Assembly: GCA_003543215.1 (NCBI GenBank)
Contig: DPJD01000001.1
Span: 217,172-269,523, forward strand
From: Erysipelotrichaceae bacterium
GTDB taxonomy: Bacteria > Bacillota_I > Bacilli_A > Erysipelotrichales > Erysipelotrichaceae
Length of the DNA stretch: 52,352 bases
Direction: 5' to 3'
Below the pieces are notes generated by a model. That model had not been told where the DNA came from and did not search any database. It saw nothing but the letters and a program-made list of their open reading frames with translations. Shown in pieces: positions 16,598 to 24,883 of this stretch. Made by a program: the position numbers and the translations under genes. Position 1 is the stretch's first letter. Each line of letters starts with the position of its first letter.

Positions 16598-18003
16598 TTC
16601 AGCTCCTTTGCTTGAGCAATACTCAAGATTTGGGTATGGATTTCTGGGAGATCTTCAAGCGAACGTAAAGCTCTCGGAATTGGAATTCCTGTTAGCTTTG
16701 ATAATTCGACCATGGCTGTGAAGTCATCTTCTGAAGGAAGTGCTTTTAATGCATTAAGAACACTGCGCGGGAACTTATACGCTGAAGCAGTCGCAAGGAC
16801 GGCAATGGCTTGGTTTGGGTATTCAATTTGATAGCGTTCTGCTGCAGCCCATGCGACTGCTGTGTGCGGATCAAGAAGTACCTGTTCTTCATCATAAACC
16901 GTTTGAATGGTTTGGCTTGTCAGAGCCTCATCAATGCGATAAGCCTTGAATCGTGACTGAATTCTATTTAACAAATCAGGATCGATTAGATATGCACCTT
17001 CATGATCCAACTCATGCATATACTTTGAAACGTGCTTATCGTCTGCTTCGAGAAAAAGTAGACGTTCCAGATTGCTCGATACTAAGATATCCATGGAAGG
17101 GGATTGTGTGTGTAGAAATTCTCGTCTGCGATTGTATCGACCCTGTGTGAAGAATTCGGTTAAGACATCATTGGCATTGGAGGCGATGATTAGATGCTTG
17201 ATGGGAAGTCCCATACGATAAGCACAATAGCCCGCAAAGGCGTTCCCGAAATTACCACTTGGGATGGAGAAGCTCAAGGCCTCGCCTTTTTGAATTCGGT
17301 GATGCTTGATCGCATCGCCATACGCTTTGAAGTAATAGGCAAGCTGTGGAATCAAGCGACCTATATTGATGGAGTTTGCTGAGCCATAGTGGTGATTCTT
17401 ATCATTTCGAAAGAGGTGTTTAACGACTGCTTGAGCATCATCAAAATTACCTTCGATTCCATAGACCTTGACACCTTTAGCATCGATCGTAGTCATTTGA
17501 CGACGTTGAATTGAACTGATGCCCACTTGAGGATAAAAAACAGTGATGGGGAAAACAGAATCTTTAAATCCCATCAAAGCTGCGGAACCTGTGTCACCAC
17601 TTGTCGCTGTTAAGATATGAGGAACAACACGTGTTCCTGATTTGATGAAAGCGCGATGACTCAGTTCAGGTAAAACACTTAAAGCAATGTCTTTAAAGGC
17701 AGCGCTGGGACCGTGGTAGAGTTCAACGATTTGATGTTTACGAAAGATACTGGGCACGATTTCAGGCTGTTCAAATTGAGCATAGGCTTTGTGAATAAAA
17801 TCCTTGTCGATATCAAGTTCGGGAAAAACGATGCTTAGAATTTCATAGACGATGACTTCAAAGGGAAGATTGATCCATGTCTCCCATGGGACAAGTGGAA
17901 ATTCATTGAACATCCAAAGACCACCATCGGGTGCCATGGGTTGGATCAATGCTTGCCAAGGTGTTTGCTCTAAATTTGTGTTACGTGTGCTGTAGAGTTT
18001 CAT
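16594..18003 (-). CDS. thrC: Threonine synthase
   Basis: A 469-residue PLP enzyme that converts O-phosphohomoserine to threonine. The PLP Lys is K104 in HGPSAAFKDIA, and the phosphate-binding loop is the GDTGSAA segment near residue 150. Length and the N-terminal MKLYSTRNTN opening put it with the long (E. coli/yeast-like) class rather than the roughly 350-residue Bacillus class. First gene of the minus-strand thr operon, with promoter TTGAAA-N16-TATAAT in the 45-nt gap it shares with hom. The start has only a weak AAGTGA-type site. Confidence 0.94.
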   Translation of the reverse strand: MKLYSTRNTNLEQTPWQALIQPMAPDGGLWMFNEFPLVPWETWINLPFEVIVYEILSIVFPELDIDKDFIHKAYAQFEQPEIVPSIFRKHQIVELYHGPSAAFKDIALSVLPELSHRAFIKSGTRVVPHILTATSGDTGSAALMGFKDSVFPITVFYPQVGISSIQRRQMTTIDAKGVKVYGIEGNFDDAQAVVKHLFRNDKNHHYGSANSINIGRLIPQLAYYFKAYGDAIKHHRIQKGEALSFSIPSGNFGNAFAGYCAYRMGLPIKHLIIASNANDVLTEFFTQGRYNRRREFLHTQSPSMDILVSSNLERLLFLEADDKHVSKYMHELDHEGAYLIDPDLLNRIQSRFKAYRIDEALTSQTIQTVYDEEQVLLDPHTAVAWAAAERYQIEYPNQAIAVLATASAYKFPRSVLNALKALPSEDDFTAMVELSKLTGIPIPRALRSLEDLPEIHTQILSIAQAKELK

Positions 18004-18010
18004 ATTTCAC

Positions 18011-18047
18011 TTGTTTTTAATTATACACGATGCTAGAATGTTTTCAA
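18011..18047. promoter_or_regulatory. Overlapping divergent promoters of thrC and hom
   Basis: Plus strand: TTGTTT (18011-18016), N17, TAGAAT (18034-18039) drives hom, and its start site would fall within about three nt of the hom ATG. Minus strand: TTGAAA (18047-18042), N16, TATAAT (18025-18020) drives thrC. The two promoters interlock within 45 nt, so RNA polymerases should compete. No T-box or leader peptide fits in this gap. Confidence 0.7.
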
Positions 18048-18048
18048 T

Positions 18049-19260
18049 ATGAAAACAGATGTATCAAAAATAGAAACAAATAAACGCTTAGGCATTGGTC
18101 TGCTTGGCTATGGAACGGTGGGAAAAGGTTTAGAAACCCTCCTTGAGGCAACGGCATCCGATGCCTTCTTTATTGCCAAAATATTACGAAGAGCAACGAA
18201 AGCGAATCGTCATGACATGGTTGAAGATATTGATTCTTTACTTAAGGATCCTAGTGTAGATATTGTCGTCGAGGTTCTGGGAGGGATTGAACCAGCCCGA
18301 TCCTATGTACTGGCTGCTTTGAAGGCAAAGAAAGCGGTCGTTACCGCGAATAAGGCTTTGATCAATCGGCATGGGGATGAATTGGATGCGTGTGCGAAAG
18401 CCAACGGTGTTGCTTTGCGCTTCAGTGCTGCGGTCGGTGGTGGGATTCCTTATCTAGCGACTTTATTGGAAGTCAAACGTCATACCCAGATTCAAGCAAT
18501 TGGCGGTATCCTGAATGGCACGAGTAATTTCATGCTCGATAAAATGGAACGTGAGCAGTGTGCCTTTGAAGAAGCTTTACGGGCAGCACAGCAATTGGGT
18601 TATGCCGAAGCTGACCCCAGTGCGGATATCTTAGGCACAGATAGTTTGAATAAGATACGTTTGTCAGGTGTTGTGGCCTTTGATCGATGGATTGAGTTCG
18701 AAAGCATCCCATGTGAGGGGATTGCGTATCTACAGGCCGAGGATATTCAGTTCATTCAAAACTTGGGTTATCATATCCGACTGTTTGCGACCATGTGTCG
18801 AAGTGAGGATGGTATCCAAGCTTATGTCGAACCTCAGCTTTTCAATGTGGAAGATGCGGAGGCGTCTATATTGGCTAATCACAACATCGCTTGGTTCGTT
18901 GATTCGATGGGTGAGCGCCAAGCTTTGATCGGACAAGGTGCAGGGGGACTTCCAACTGCAGGTAATATTCTACGGGACTTGATGCAAATCAAAGAGAAGA
19001 CAGGGGGTATGTTGCCGGAAGGACATACGAAACTTGTCGCAAATAATACCAAAGCGATTCATCAATACCTGATTCGAAGTTCAAAAAACTTGAAATCAGG
19101 CTATCTGGAAGCTTTGAGTGAAGTCAAATGGATACAAGGCAATCGTATCTATCGCATCACAAAAGCCATGGATGTATCACGTATCCATGCCCTCGTTCAG
19201 ACATTGCGAGCGACAGAACCCATCTTTTTCGCCGGCATACAAACCAAGGAGACATTATGA
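18049..19260 (+). CDS. hom: Homoserine dehydrogenase
   Basis: A 403-residue NAD(P)-dependent enzyme reducing aspartate semialdehyde to homoserine. The nucleotide-binding loop is GLLGYGTVGKG (about 18-27); the catalytic block ADPSADILGTDSLNKIRLSG carries the conserved Asp and Lys (about 190-208); GGILNGTSNFML and TANKALI are also characteristic. About 80 C-terminal residues are left after the catalytic domain and resemble a reduced ACT region, shorter than in many Bacillota enzymes. No ribosome binding site is visible and the promoter -10 box ends 9 nt before the ATG, suggesting a leaderless mRNA. Overlaps lysC by 4 nt. Confidence 0.93.
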   Translation: MKTDVSKIETNKRLGIGLLGYGTVGKGLETLLEATASDAFFIAKILRRATKANRHDMVEDIDSLLKDPSVDIVVEVLGGIEPARSYVLAALKAKKAVVTANKALINRHGDELDACAKANGVALRFSAAVGGGIPYLATLLEVKRHTQIQAIGGILNGTSNFMLDKMEREQCAFEEALRAAQQLGYAEADPSADILGTDSLNKIRLSGVVAFDRWIEFESIPCEGIAYLQAEDIQFIQNLGYHIRLFATMCRSEDGIQAYVEPQLFNVEDAEASILANHNIAWFVDSMGERQALIGQGAGGLPTAGNILRDLMQIKEKTGGMLPEGHTKLVANNTKAIHQYLIRSSKNLKSGYLEALSEVKWIQGNRIYRITKAMDVSRIHALVQTLRATEPIFFAGIQTKETL

Positions 19261-20579
19261 TAATCTGTAAATTCGGTGGGTCATCACTCGCCAATGCTCA
19301 ACAATTCAAAAAAATCAAAGCCATTGTAGAAAGCGATCCTAAACGACGTGTCGTCGTTGTTTCAGCAGTGGGTAAATCACATCCGGATCAAAATAAAATT
19401 ACGGATTTACTTTATCTTCTCCATGCACATCTTTTGTATGGGGTGGATTATCAAGCACTCCTGAATGAAATTGTTGAGCGTTATCGCTCAATTCAATTGG
19501 ATCTGGGTTTGAAGTTTGATGTACAAGCCTTCTTTGATCGGCTTAAAGCGGATTTGAGTCCAAAAACAGAACGTGATGCCTTGGTTTCAATCGGTGAGAA
19601 ACTCAGTGCCATCTTGTGTGCGGAGTATTTGAATTGGCCAATGATTGATGCGAAGGATTCCATCGTTCTTACAAGTGATGGGACCGTGGATCTTGAACGA
19701 TCGTCACAGAAGCTCAGTACGCTTTTTCAACAGTATCCTCATTTTGTTTTGCCTGGTTTCTATGGGGCTTTACCAAATGGTCGTATCAAGCTTATGAAAC
19801 GAGGGGGCTCGGACATTACGGGTTCGATTGTCGCGGCAGCGTTGCATGCGGAAATCTATGAAAACTGGACCGATGTCAACGGCATCATGATGGCAGACCC
19901 CAGAATCGTCCCTGAAGCAAAACCGATTCCCCAACTGACTTATGGTGAGCTCCGTGAGTTGACATTTATGGGTGCTTCGATTTTGCATGAGGAATCCATT
20001 CAAGCGGTCAAGCATCTTAATATTCCGCTTAATATTCGCAATACGAATAAACCCGAAGAACCTGGTACTTTGATTCGTAATGATATCATCGATGATGATC
20101 AAGCTGAAGGTTTCATAACGGGCATCACTGGTCTCAAAGACTTTGCGGTCGTAACCGTGCATAAAGAACAAATTGCACGTCACCCACAGGTTTTACGTCA
20201 GATACTGGAGAGCTTTGAACGACATGATTTGTTGATTGAATACATGACCAAAGGCATCGACAGTTTGAGTTTGACGGTTAAGGTAGAAGCTCTTAAAGAG
20301 CGTCAATTCGATCTTTTTGCGGATCTCAAACAGAAATGTTCGATTGATAAACTGACCTTTGAAGATGATTTGGCCTTGATTGCGGTTGTTGGCCGCAACA
20401 TGAAAGAAAAGCCAGGAATATCTGGCCAACTCTTCAGTGCACTGGGGGCAAAGAACATCAACATTCGTTTGATCGCTCAAGGCACCGATGAGATCAGCAT
20501 CATCGTGGGTGTCGCCAATGCGGATTTTGAGTTGACGATTCAAACTCTATACGAACACTTCATTCGTAAGAATGGTTAA
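19257..20579 (+). CDS. lysC: Aspartate kinase
   Basis: A 440-residue enzyme catalysing ATP-dependent phosphorylation of aspartate, the first step towards lysine, threonine and methionine. It opens with MIICKFGGSSLAN, has the KRGGSDITGSIVAAAL substrate loop and the NWTDVNGIMMADPR kinase motif. About residues 295-440 hold two ACT domains, usual sites of feedback inhibition. ATG 19257 overlaps the hom stop (ATGA) and has an AAGGAG site; the frame is open further upstream but only inside hom. Together with hom, thrB and thrC it covers every step from aspartate to threonine except aspartate-semialdehyde dehydrogenase, which is not in the window. Confidence 0.94.
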   Translation: MIICKFGGSSLANAQQFKKIKAIVESDPKRRVVVVSAVGKSHPDQNKITDLLYLLHAHLLYGVDYQALLNEIVERYRSIQLDLGLKFDVQAFFDRLKADLSPKTERDALVSIGEKLSAILCAEYLNWPMIDAKDSIVLTSDGTVDLERSSQKLSTLFQQYPHFVLPGFYGALPNGRIKLMKRGGSDITGSIVAAALHAEIYENWTDVNGIMMADPRIVPEAKPIPQLTYGELRELTFMGASILHEESIQAVKHLNIPLNIRNTNKPEEPGTLIRNDIIDDDQAEGFITGITGLKDFAVVTVHKEQIARHPQVLRQILESFERHDLLIEYMTKGIDSLSLTVKVEALKERQFDLFADLKQKCSIDKLTFEDDLALIAVVGRNMKEKPGISGQLFSALGAKNINIRLIAQGTDEISIIVGVANADFELTIQTLYEHFIRKNG

Positions 20580-20581
20580 AG

Positions 20582-20604
20582 AAAAGACGAAACATCGTCT
20601 TTTT
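20582..20604 (+). terminator. Terminator between lysC and the convergent LacI gene
   Basis: AAAAGACGA (20582-20590), loop AACA, TCGTCTTTT. A run on the left and T run on the right allow use in both directions. Confidence 0.85.
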
Positions 20605-21595
20605 AACTGGATTCTTTCTTAATGACTTGGAAAGGGAGCGTATGTGCTGTCGTATCCAAGGTTTCTGGCTTCTCAATTCGCTTCAATAAGAGCTCCATTG
20701 CTTTGCATCCCAATTCATACGTATTGAGTTCAACCGTTGTGATGGCAGGTTGCGAGACACTGGAGAAGATCGTATTGTCGAAACCAACGACCGAAATATC
20801 TTCAGGAACGCGTAGGTTTCTGGATTGAATTTCATCGATGATGCCCACAGCGGTTAAATCGGAAGTGGCGAAGAAGGCATCGATTTCAGGTTTTTCATCC
20901 AAGAGTACCGAAGCGACTGCTTTACCGGAAATATAACCAAAATAATACTCTTCAGAAACTTCACACAACACAGGCAGTCCATGTTTGTTCAAGACATCTT
21001 TATACGCACGATACTTTTCGATGTTTGAAACAATCTGCGTCGAACCGGTATGCACATAGGCAATATTTCTACGACCACTTGCGATCAAGTGTTCCATTAA
21101 TTCAAAACTGGCCATATAGAAATCAACACTATAATAGGGTGCATTCGAACCCGGTACATATTCAATGGTTTGCACAACAGGGTAAGACTGATTCAAATCA
21201 TTGATCTCTTCTAATTGTAAGGTGTTCGAAATCAAAATCATCCCATCCACATAATGATTGCGTAACATCTTGACATAATGTTTTTCACGTTCGCGATCCC
21301 CATAGGTCGTACAAATCAAGACATTATAATTATTATGATGCGCAATATTTTCAATACCTTGGATGATCATCGAAAAGAAGGGGTTATCCACGCTATGCAC
21401 TAAAACCAGAATCATATTGGTCTTATCTTTGCGCAAAAAAGTCCCCATTGCATTGGGCTGATAATTCAATCGTTGAATGGCAAGTTCGACACGTTGACGT
21501 GTCACTTCGGATACATTGGCACTTTGATTGATGACGCGTGAAACGGTGGCGACACTGACGCGCGCCAAGGAGGCGACTTGTTGGATGGTACTCAT
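20603..21595 (-). CDS. LacI/GalR-family transcriptional regulator
   Basis: A 330-residue regulator. The N-terminal helix-turn-helix and hinge (MSTIQQVASLARVSVATVSRVINQ) are followed by a periplasmic-binding-protein-like sugar sensor domain. Divergent from the sugar ABC operon, it is the likely repressor of that operon, acting through the palindromes at 21662-21708. ATG 21595 is chosen because the family N-terminus begins there; the frame extends to 21622 without support. No ribosome binding site is seen, and an extended -10 box TGCTATAAT ends 9 nt before the ATG, so the message may be essentially leaderless. The effector is probably sucrose or a derived sugar, by context only. Confidence 0.88.
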   Translation of the reverse strand: MSTIQQVASLARVSVATVSRVINQSANVSEVTRQRVELAIQRLNYQPNAMGTFLRKDKTNMILVLVHSVDNPFFSMIIQGIENIAHHNNYNVLICTTYGDREREKHYVKMLRNHYVDGMILISNTLQLEEINDLNQSYPVVQTIEYVPGSNAPYYSVDFYMASFELMEHLIASGRRNIAYVHTGSTQIVSNIEKYRAYKDVLNKHGLPVLCEVSEEYYFGYISGKAVASVLLDEKPEIDAFFATSDLTAVGIIDEIQSRNLRVPEDISVVGFDNTIFSSVSQPAITTVELNTYELGCKAMELLLKRIEKPETLDTTAHTLPFQVIKKESS

Positions 21596-21604
21596 GTTGA
21601 TTTC

Positions 21605-21613
21605 ATTATAGCA
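21605..21613 (-). promoter_or_regulatory. Extended -10 promoter of the LacI-family gene
   Basis: TGCTATAAT on the minus strand, with 9 nt between the box and the ATG. Predicted leader of about two to three nt. Confidence 0.55.
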
Positions 21614-21661
21614 TAGGCACATTCAAGCTTTTAAGCCTGTTTCAAGTTTGATTAAAAGATT

Positions 21662-21708
21662 TGTAATCGATTACATGTGAATCCACTAACAACATGTAAA
21701 CGATTACA
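21662..21708 (+). promoter_or_regulatory. Two LacI/CcpA-type operators of the sugar operon
   Basis: TGTAATCGATTACA (21662-21675, perfect palindrome) and TGTAAACGATTACA (21695-21708) have centres 33 nt apart, about three helical turns, on one face of the DNA. Both fit the LacI-family central CG pattern and also the general cre consensus for CcpA, so local repression and catabolite control cannot be separated here. A TATAAT box follows at 21732-21737. Confidence 0.75.
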
Positions 21709-21765
21709 TCATCACATAATTTTTAACGAACTATAATGTGATTACATAGAAACAGGAGGAACACA

Positions 21766-23007
21766 ATGAAGAAAATAATCGTTTTTATTTCTATGCTCTT
21801 AGTCTTAGTCTCATTAACTGCTTGCGCACCGAAGGAAGCGGAACAAGTCGTCATCACATTCAAACAAAACAAACCTGAAATTGATGATGCTTTGCAAGCT
21901 TACGCAACTGCGTATGAAGCAGCTACAGGCGTTAAAGTCAATGCAGTTTCATGTGGTGGTGGTAGTTGCACATTAGGGGATATGTTAAAAGCCGACTATG
22001 CGGCAGGCGAAATGCCAGACATCTTCCCAATCGATGGTCCCGATAGCTACAAGCAATGGGAAGCCATTATTGCAGATTTAAGTGGAGAAGATTGGGTTGA
22101 TGAAACATCCGTCGAATACGTCGTGGATGGTAAAGTTGTTGGTTTCCCAGTCGCAGTTGAAGGTTGGGGTATGGCATACAATGCGGACTTATTGGCTAAA
22201 GCGGGTATCGATCCTAAGACTTTGACCAATTACGCTGCTTATATGGATGCTTTTGCGAAGTTGGATGGTATGAAAGCTGAATTGGGCATCGACTCTGTCG
22301 TATCCATGACCGCTGGTCCTGGTATGTACTGGGTTACGGCTCACCATAATTTCAACAGCTTGTTGTCCAATGGTTTGGAATACAATGATCTATCCGTTGC
22401 GAATAATATTCTCGCTGGAACGATCGATGACACACGTTTGAATGAATATGCGGATTGGGTTGATTTGCTCTTCAAGTATGCCGATAAAACGGTCTTGACG
22501 ACAGGCAACTACGATTCACAAGTTGGCGCATTCTTGAATCAAAAAGCTGTGTTCTTACACCAAGGCAACTGGGTGGATGGAAACTTAACGGATGCGACTT
22601 TCAAAATGGCATTTGCTCCTCATGGTTCAAGCACAAGTGATACCGATGGTATCTTCGTTAGTGCACCTGCGTGGTATGTTGTGAATAAAGATTCGAAGAA
22701 TTATCAAGCTGCTTTGGATTTCTTGAACGCATTGGTCTACTCCGATCTTGGCCAAAAATACATGGTTGAAGATGCCGGTATGATTCCAGCGTTTGGAAAC
22801 ATCACTTTACAACCTAAGGGTCAACTTTCTCAATCTGTTCAAGCTTGGACAGCTGAAGGTAAAGTATATTCTTGGAACCAATACTTATTTGCAGGCGAAT
22901 TCAGAGACAATGTCTTGGGTCCGATCTATGATCAATTGGCACAAGGTGCGGTTACTGCAGATGAATTCAAAGTGTTGTTGAAGACGGCTTTGTTGGAATC
23001 GAAATAG
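21766..23007 (+). CDS. Sugar ABC transporter, substrate-binding lipoprotein
   Basis: A 413-residue extracytoplasmic binding protein. The signal peptide ends in the lipobox LTAC with the lipidated Cys at C20, so it is anchored to the outer face of the membrane. The fold is the carbohydrate type-1 binding protein family (MalE-like), with DIFPIDGPDSYKQWE and MTAGPGMYW segments that would line the sugar site. Strong AGGAGGA site. First gene of an operon with two permeases, a fructokinase and an amylosucrase, so sucrose is the most likely ligand. A strong hairpin follows the gene. Confidence 0.88.
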   Translation: MKKIIVFISMLLVLVSLTACAPKEAEQVVITFKQNKPEIDDALQAYATAYEAATGVKVNAVSCGGGSCTLGDMLKADYAAGEMPDIFPIDGPDSYKQWEAIIADLSGEDWVDETSVEYVVDGKVVGFPVAVEGWGMAYNADLLAKAGIDPKTLTNYAAYMDAFAKLDGMKAELGIDSVVSMTAGPGMYWVTAHHNFNSLLSNGLEYNDLSVANNILAGTIDDTRLNEYADWVDLLFKYADKTVLTTGNYDSQVGAFLNQKAVFLHQGNWVDGNLTDATFKMAFAPHGSSTSDTDGIFVSAPAWYVVNKDSKNYQAALDFLNALVYSDLGQKYMVEDAGMIPAFGNITLQPKGQLSQSVQAWTAEGKVYSWNQYLFAGEFRDNVLGPIYDQLAQGAVTADEFKVLLKTALLESK

Positions 23008-23020
23008 GCTTATTCGATTG

Positions 23021-23056
23021 AATAGGAGCAGGGTAGTTCCTGCTCCTATTTTCTTT
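23021..23056 (+). terminator. Intercistronic hairpin after the binding-protein gene
   Basis: A perfect 12-bp stem AATAGGAGCAGG/CCTGCTCCTATT with a 6-nt loop and a broken T run (TTCTTT). In ABC operons such structures stabilise the binding-protein mRNA or partly terminate transcription, raising its level above that of the permeases. Confidence 0.75.
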
Positions 23057-23069
23057 AAAGGAGGATCGT

Positions 23070-24011
23070 ATGAAAGAAAAAGCTAAAGCGAAAACTAATT
23101 CCTTATCCAAAGACAAAAAGATTGAAAAACTTGTTTTTTGGTTGTTTCTGGCACCCGCATTGTTTTCATTCTTGATGGTGCAAATCATTCCCTTTATGAT
23201 TGGGATTTATTATTCGTTTACGAATTGGTCCGCAACCGCACAATTCTCCATTGATTTTGTGGGGATGAAGAATTATGTGGAAGCTTTTCAAGATCCATCG
23301 TTCCTCTATGCGACCATCATCACGACCATTTATACCTTTATGAACATCATTCTTGTGAATGTCATTGCTTTCTCCTTGGCACTCCTTGTGACCTCGAATC
23401 TCAAAGGTAAGAACATTTATCGGGCGGGTTTCTTTCTCCCTAATATCATTGGGGGCATCATCTTGGGTTATATCTGGCAATTTATTTTCAATCAATTCGT
23501 CCCTAAACTTGCGGCAGCAGTTGGGTTCACTTATTTAAGCGAGAATCTCATGCTTGGTAACAGCAATACAGCCATCCTTGCTTTGGTTATCGTCAGTACT
23601 TGGCAATATGCGGGATACATCATGATGATCTATGTGGCTGCTTTACAGAATGTGCCTAAAGATTTATTGGAAGCGGCTCAAATTGATGGGGCAAGTCCTT
23701 GGCAACGTTTCCGCAATGTGACGATTCCCTTGGTCGCACCAGCGTTTACCGTTACTTTATTCTTAACCTTGGTCAATTCATTCAAACAATTTGATGTGAA
23801 TGCGTCTTTGACCAATGGGGGTCCGAGCACCATGTTCATGGGTAAGGCCATCAAAGGGACGACCTTGTTGGCGATGAACATCAACGATACCTCCATCATT
23901 TCATTGAATACAGCACAAGCACAGGCAAAGGCGATTGTCTTTTTCCTGGTTTTGGTCACATTCTCACTCATCCAAGTCTATGTATCGAAGAAGCGGGAGG
24001 TTGAACTCTAA
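23070..24011 (+). CDS. Sugar ABC transporter permease (MalF-type)
   Basis: A 313-residue inner-membrane permease with a basic cytoplasmic N-terminus and six main helices. The EAA loop that docks the ATPase reads EAAQIDGASPWQRFRNVTIP (about residues 206-225). Strong AAAGGAGG site. Its stop overlaps the start of the second permease by one nt (TAATG). It forms the membrane channel with that partner. No ATP-binding gene is in this operon, so a shared MsmK-like ATPase elsewhere is expected. Confidence 0.9.
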   Translation: MKEKAKAKTNSLSKDKKIEKLVFWLFLAPALFSFLMVQIIPFMIGIYYSFTNWSATAQFSIDFVGMKNYVEAFQDPSFLYATIITTIYTFMNIILVNVIAFSLALLVTSNLKGKNIYRAGFFLPNIIGGIILGYIWQFIFNQFVPKLAAAVGFTYLSENLMLGNSNTAILALVIVSTWQYAGYIMMIYVAALQNVPKDLLEAAQIDGASPWQRFRNVTIPLVAPAFTVTLFLTLVNSFKQFDVNASLTNGGPSTMFMGKAIKGTTLLAMNINDTSIISLNTAQAQAKAIVFFLVLVTFSLIQVYVSKKREVEL

Positions 24012-24880
24012 TGTTTAAAAATGCAAACAACAAAATCATCGCACGCAATATCTCAGAAGTCTTGACGTTAGCGGTCATGGTTATGTTTCTGGTGCCCTTG
24101 TTTTTGGTTTTGATCAATGCGGCAAAGACGAATAATGAAATCATTTCTGCGCCTTTGAGCTTGCCAACGGATTGGTCTGTTTTGATTAAAAACATCACGA
24201 CCATCTGGAATAACCCCAATCTTCGCTATTCTCAGGCTTTAGTAAACTCTTTTGTAATCACGACCTTCTCCTTAGTCGGCATCACAATCTTTTCCGCGAT
24301 GGCGGCGTGGGTTCTCCTTAGAACGAAAACGAAGTTGTCGACAGCCATCTTGATGTTATTCATTGCGGCGATGGTCATTCCTTTCCAAGTGGTTATGTTT
24401 CCTTTAGTGAAATGGTTTGGGATTTTCCAATCCATTACCGGTATCCAAATGTTGAGAAGTTATACAGGCATCATCATTGCTTATATCGGTTTTGGGAGTT
24501 CGTTATCGATCTTCATGTTTCATGGTTTCATGAAATCCATTCCGCATGAAATCGAAGAAGCCGCTTATGTGGATGGTTGTGGTAAATTCAAGACTTTCTT
24601 CTTGATCGTATTACCGATTCTTAAACCCATTTATGTGACGATTTTGATTCTAAATGGCATCTGGATTTGGAATGACTTCCTACTTCCAATGTTGGTTTTG
24701 GGTAAAGGGACACCTGTGCAAACATTGCCTTTAGCGGTAAATAATTTTGCGGGTGCTTTCCTTGTCTCTTGGGACTTGATGATGACGGCGATTTTGATGG
24801 CTTTGGTCCCCATCATTGTCTTCTTCTTAGCAGCTCAGAAACATATCATCAAGGGTATGGTTGAAGGTTCGGTTAAATAG
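24011..24880 (+). CDS. Sugar ABC transporter permease (MalG-type)
   Basis: A 289-residue permease with six helices and the EAA loop EEAAYVDGCGKFKTFFLIVLP near residues 183-202. Length and the ...KHIIKGMVEGSVK C-terminus are typical of MalG-like subunits, which end in a tail contacting the ATPase. It pairs with the preceding MalF-type subunit. The fructokinase gene follows after three nt. Confidence 0.9.
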   Translation: MFKNANNKIIARNISEVLTLAVMVMFLVPLFLVLINAAKTNNEIISAPLSLPTDWSVLIKNITTIWNNPNLRYSQALVNSFVITTFSLVGITIFSAMAAWVLLRTKTKLSTAILMLFIAAMVIPFQVVMFPLVKWFGIFQSITGIQMLRSYTGIIIAYIGFGSSLSIFMFHGFMKSIPHEIEEAAYVDGCGKFKTFFLIVLPILKPIYVTILILNGIWIWNDFLLPMLVLGKGTPVQTLPLAVNNFAGAFLVSWDLMMTAILMALVPIIVFFLAAQKHIIKGMVEGSVK

Positions 24881-24883
24881 TCT

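Noticed and set aside
18004..18048. T-box or leader-peptide attenuator in front of thrC or hom.
   Set aside because: The gap is only 45 nt and is filled by two overlapping promoters.
21737..21746. A third LacI operator (TGTGATTACA) next to the -10 box of the sugar operon.
   Set aside because: It is four bases shorter than the two palindromes and lacks the central CG, so it is not a matching site.
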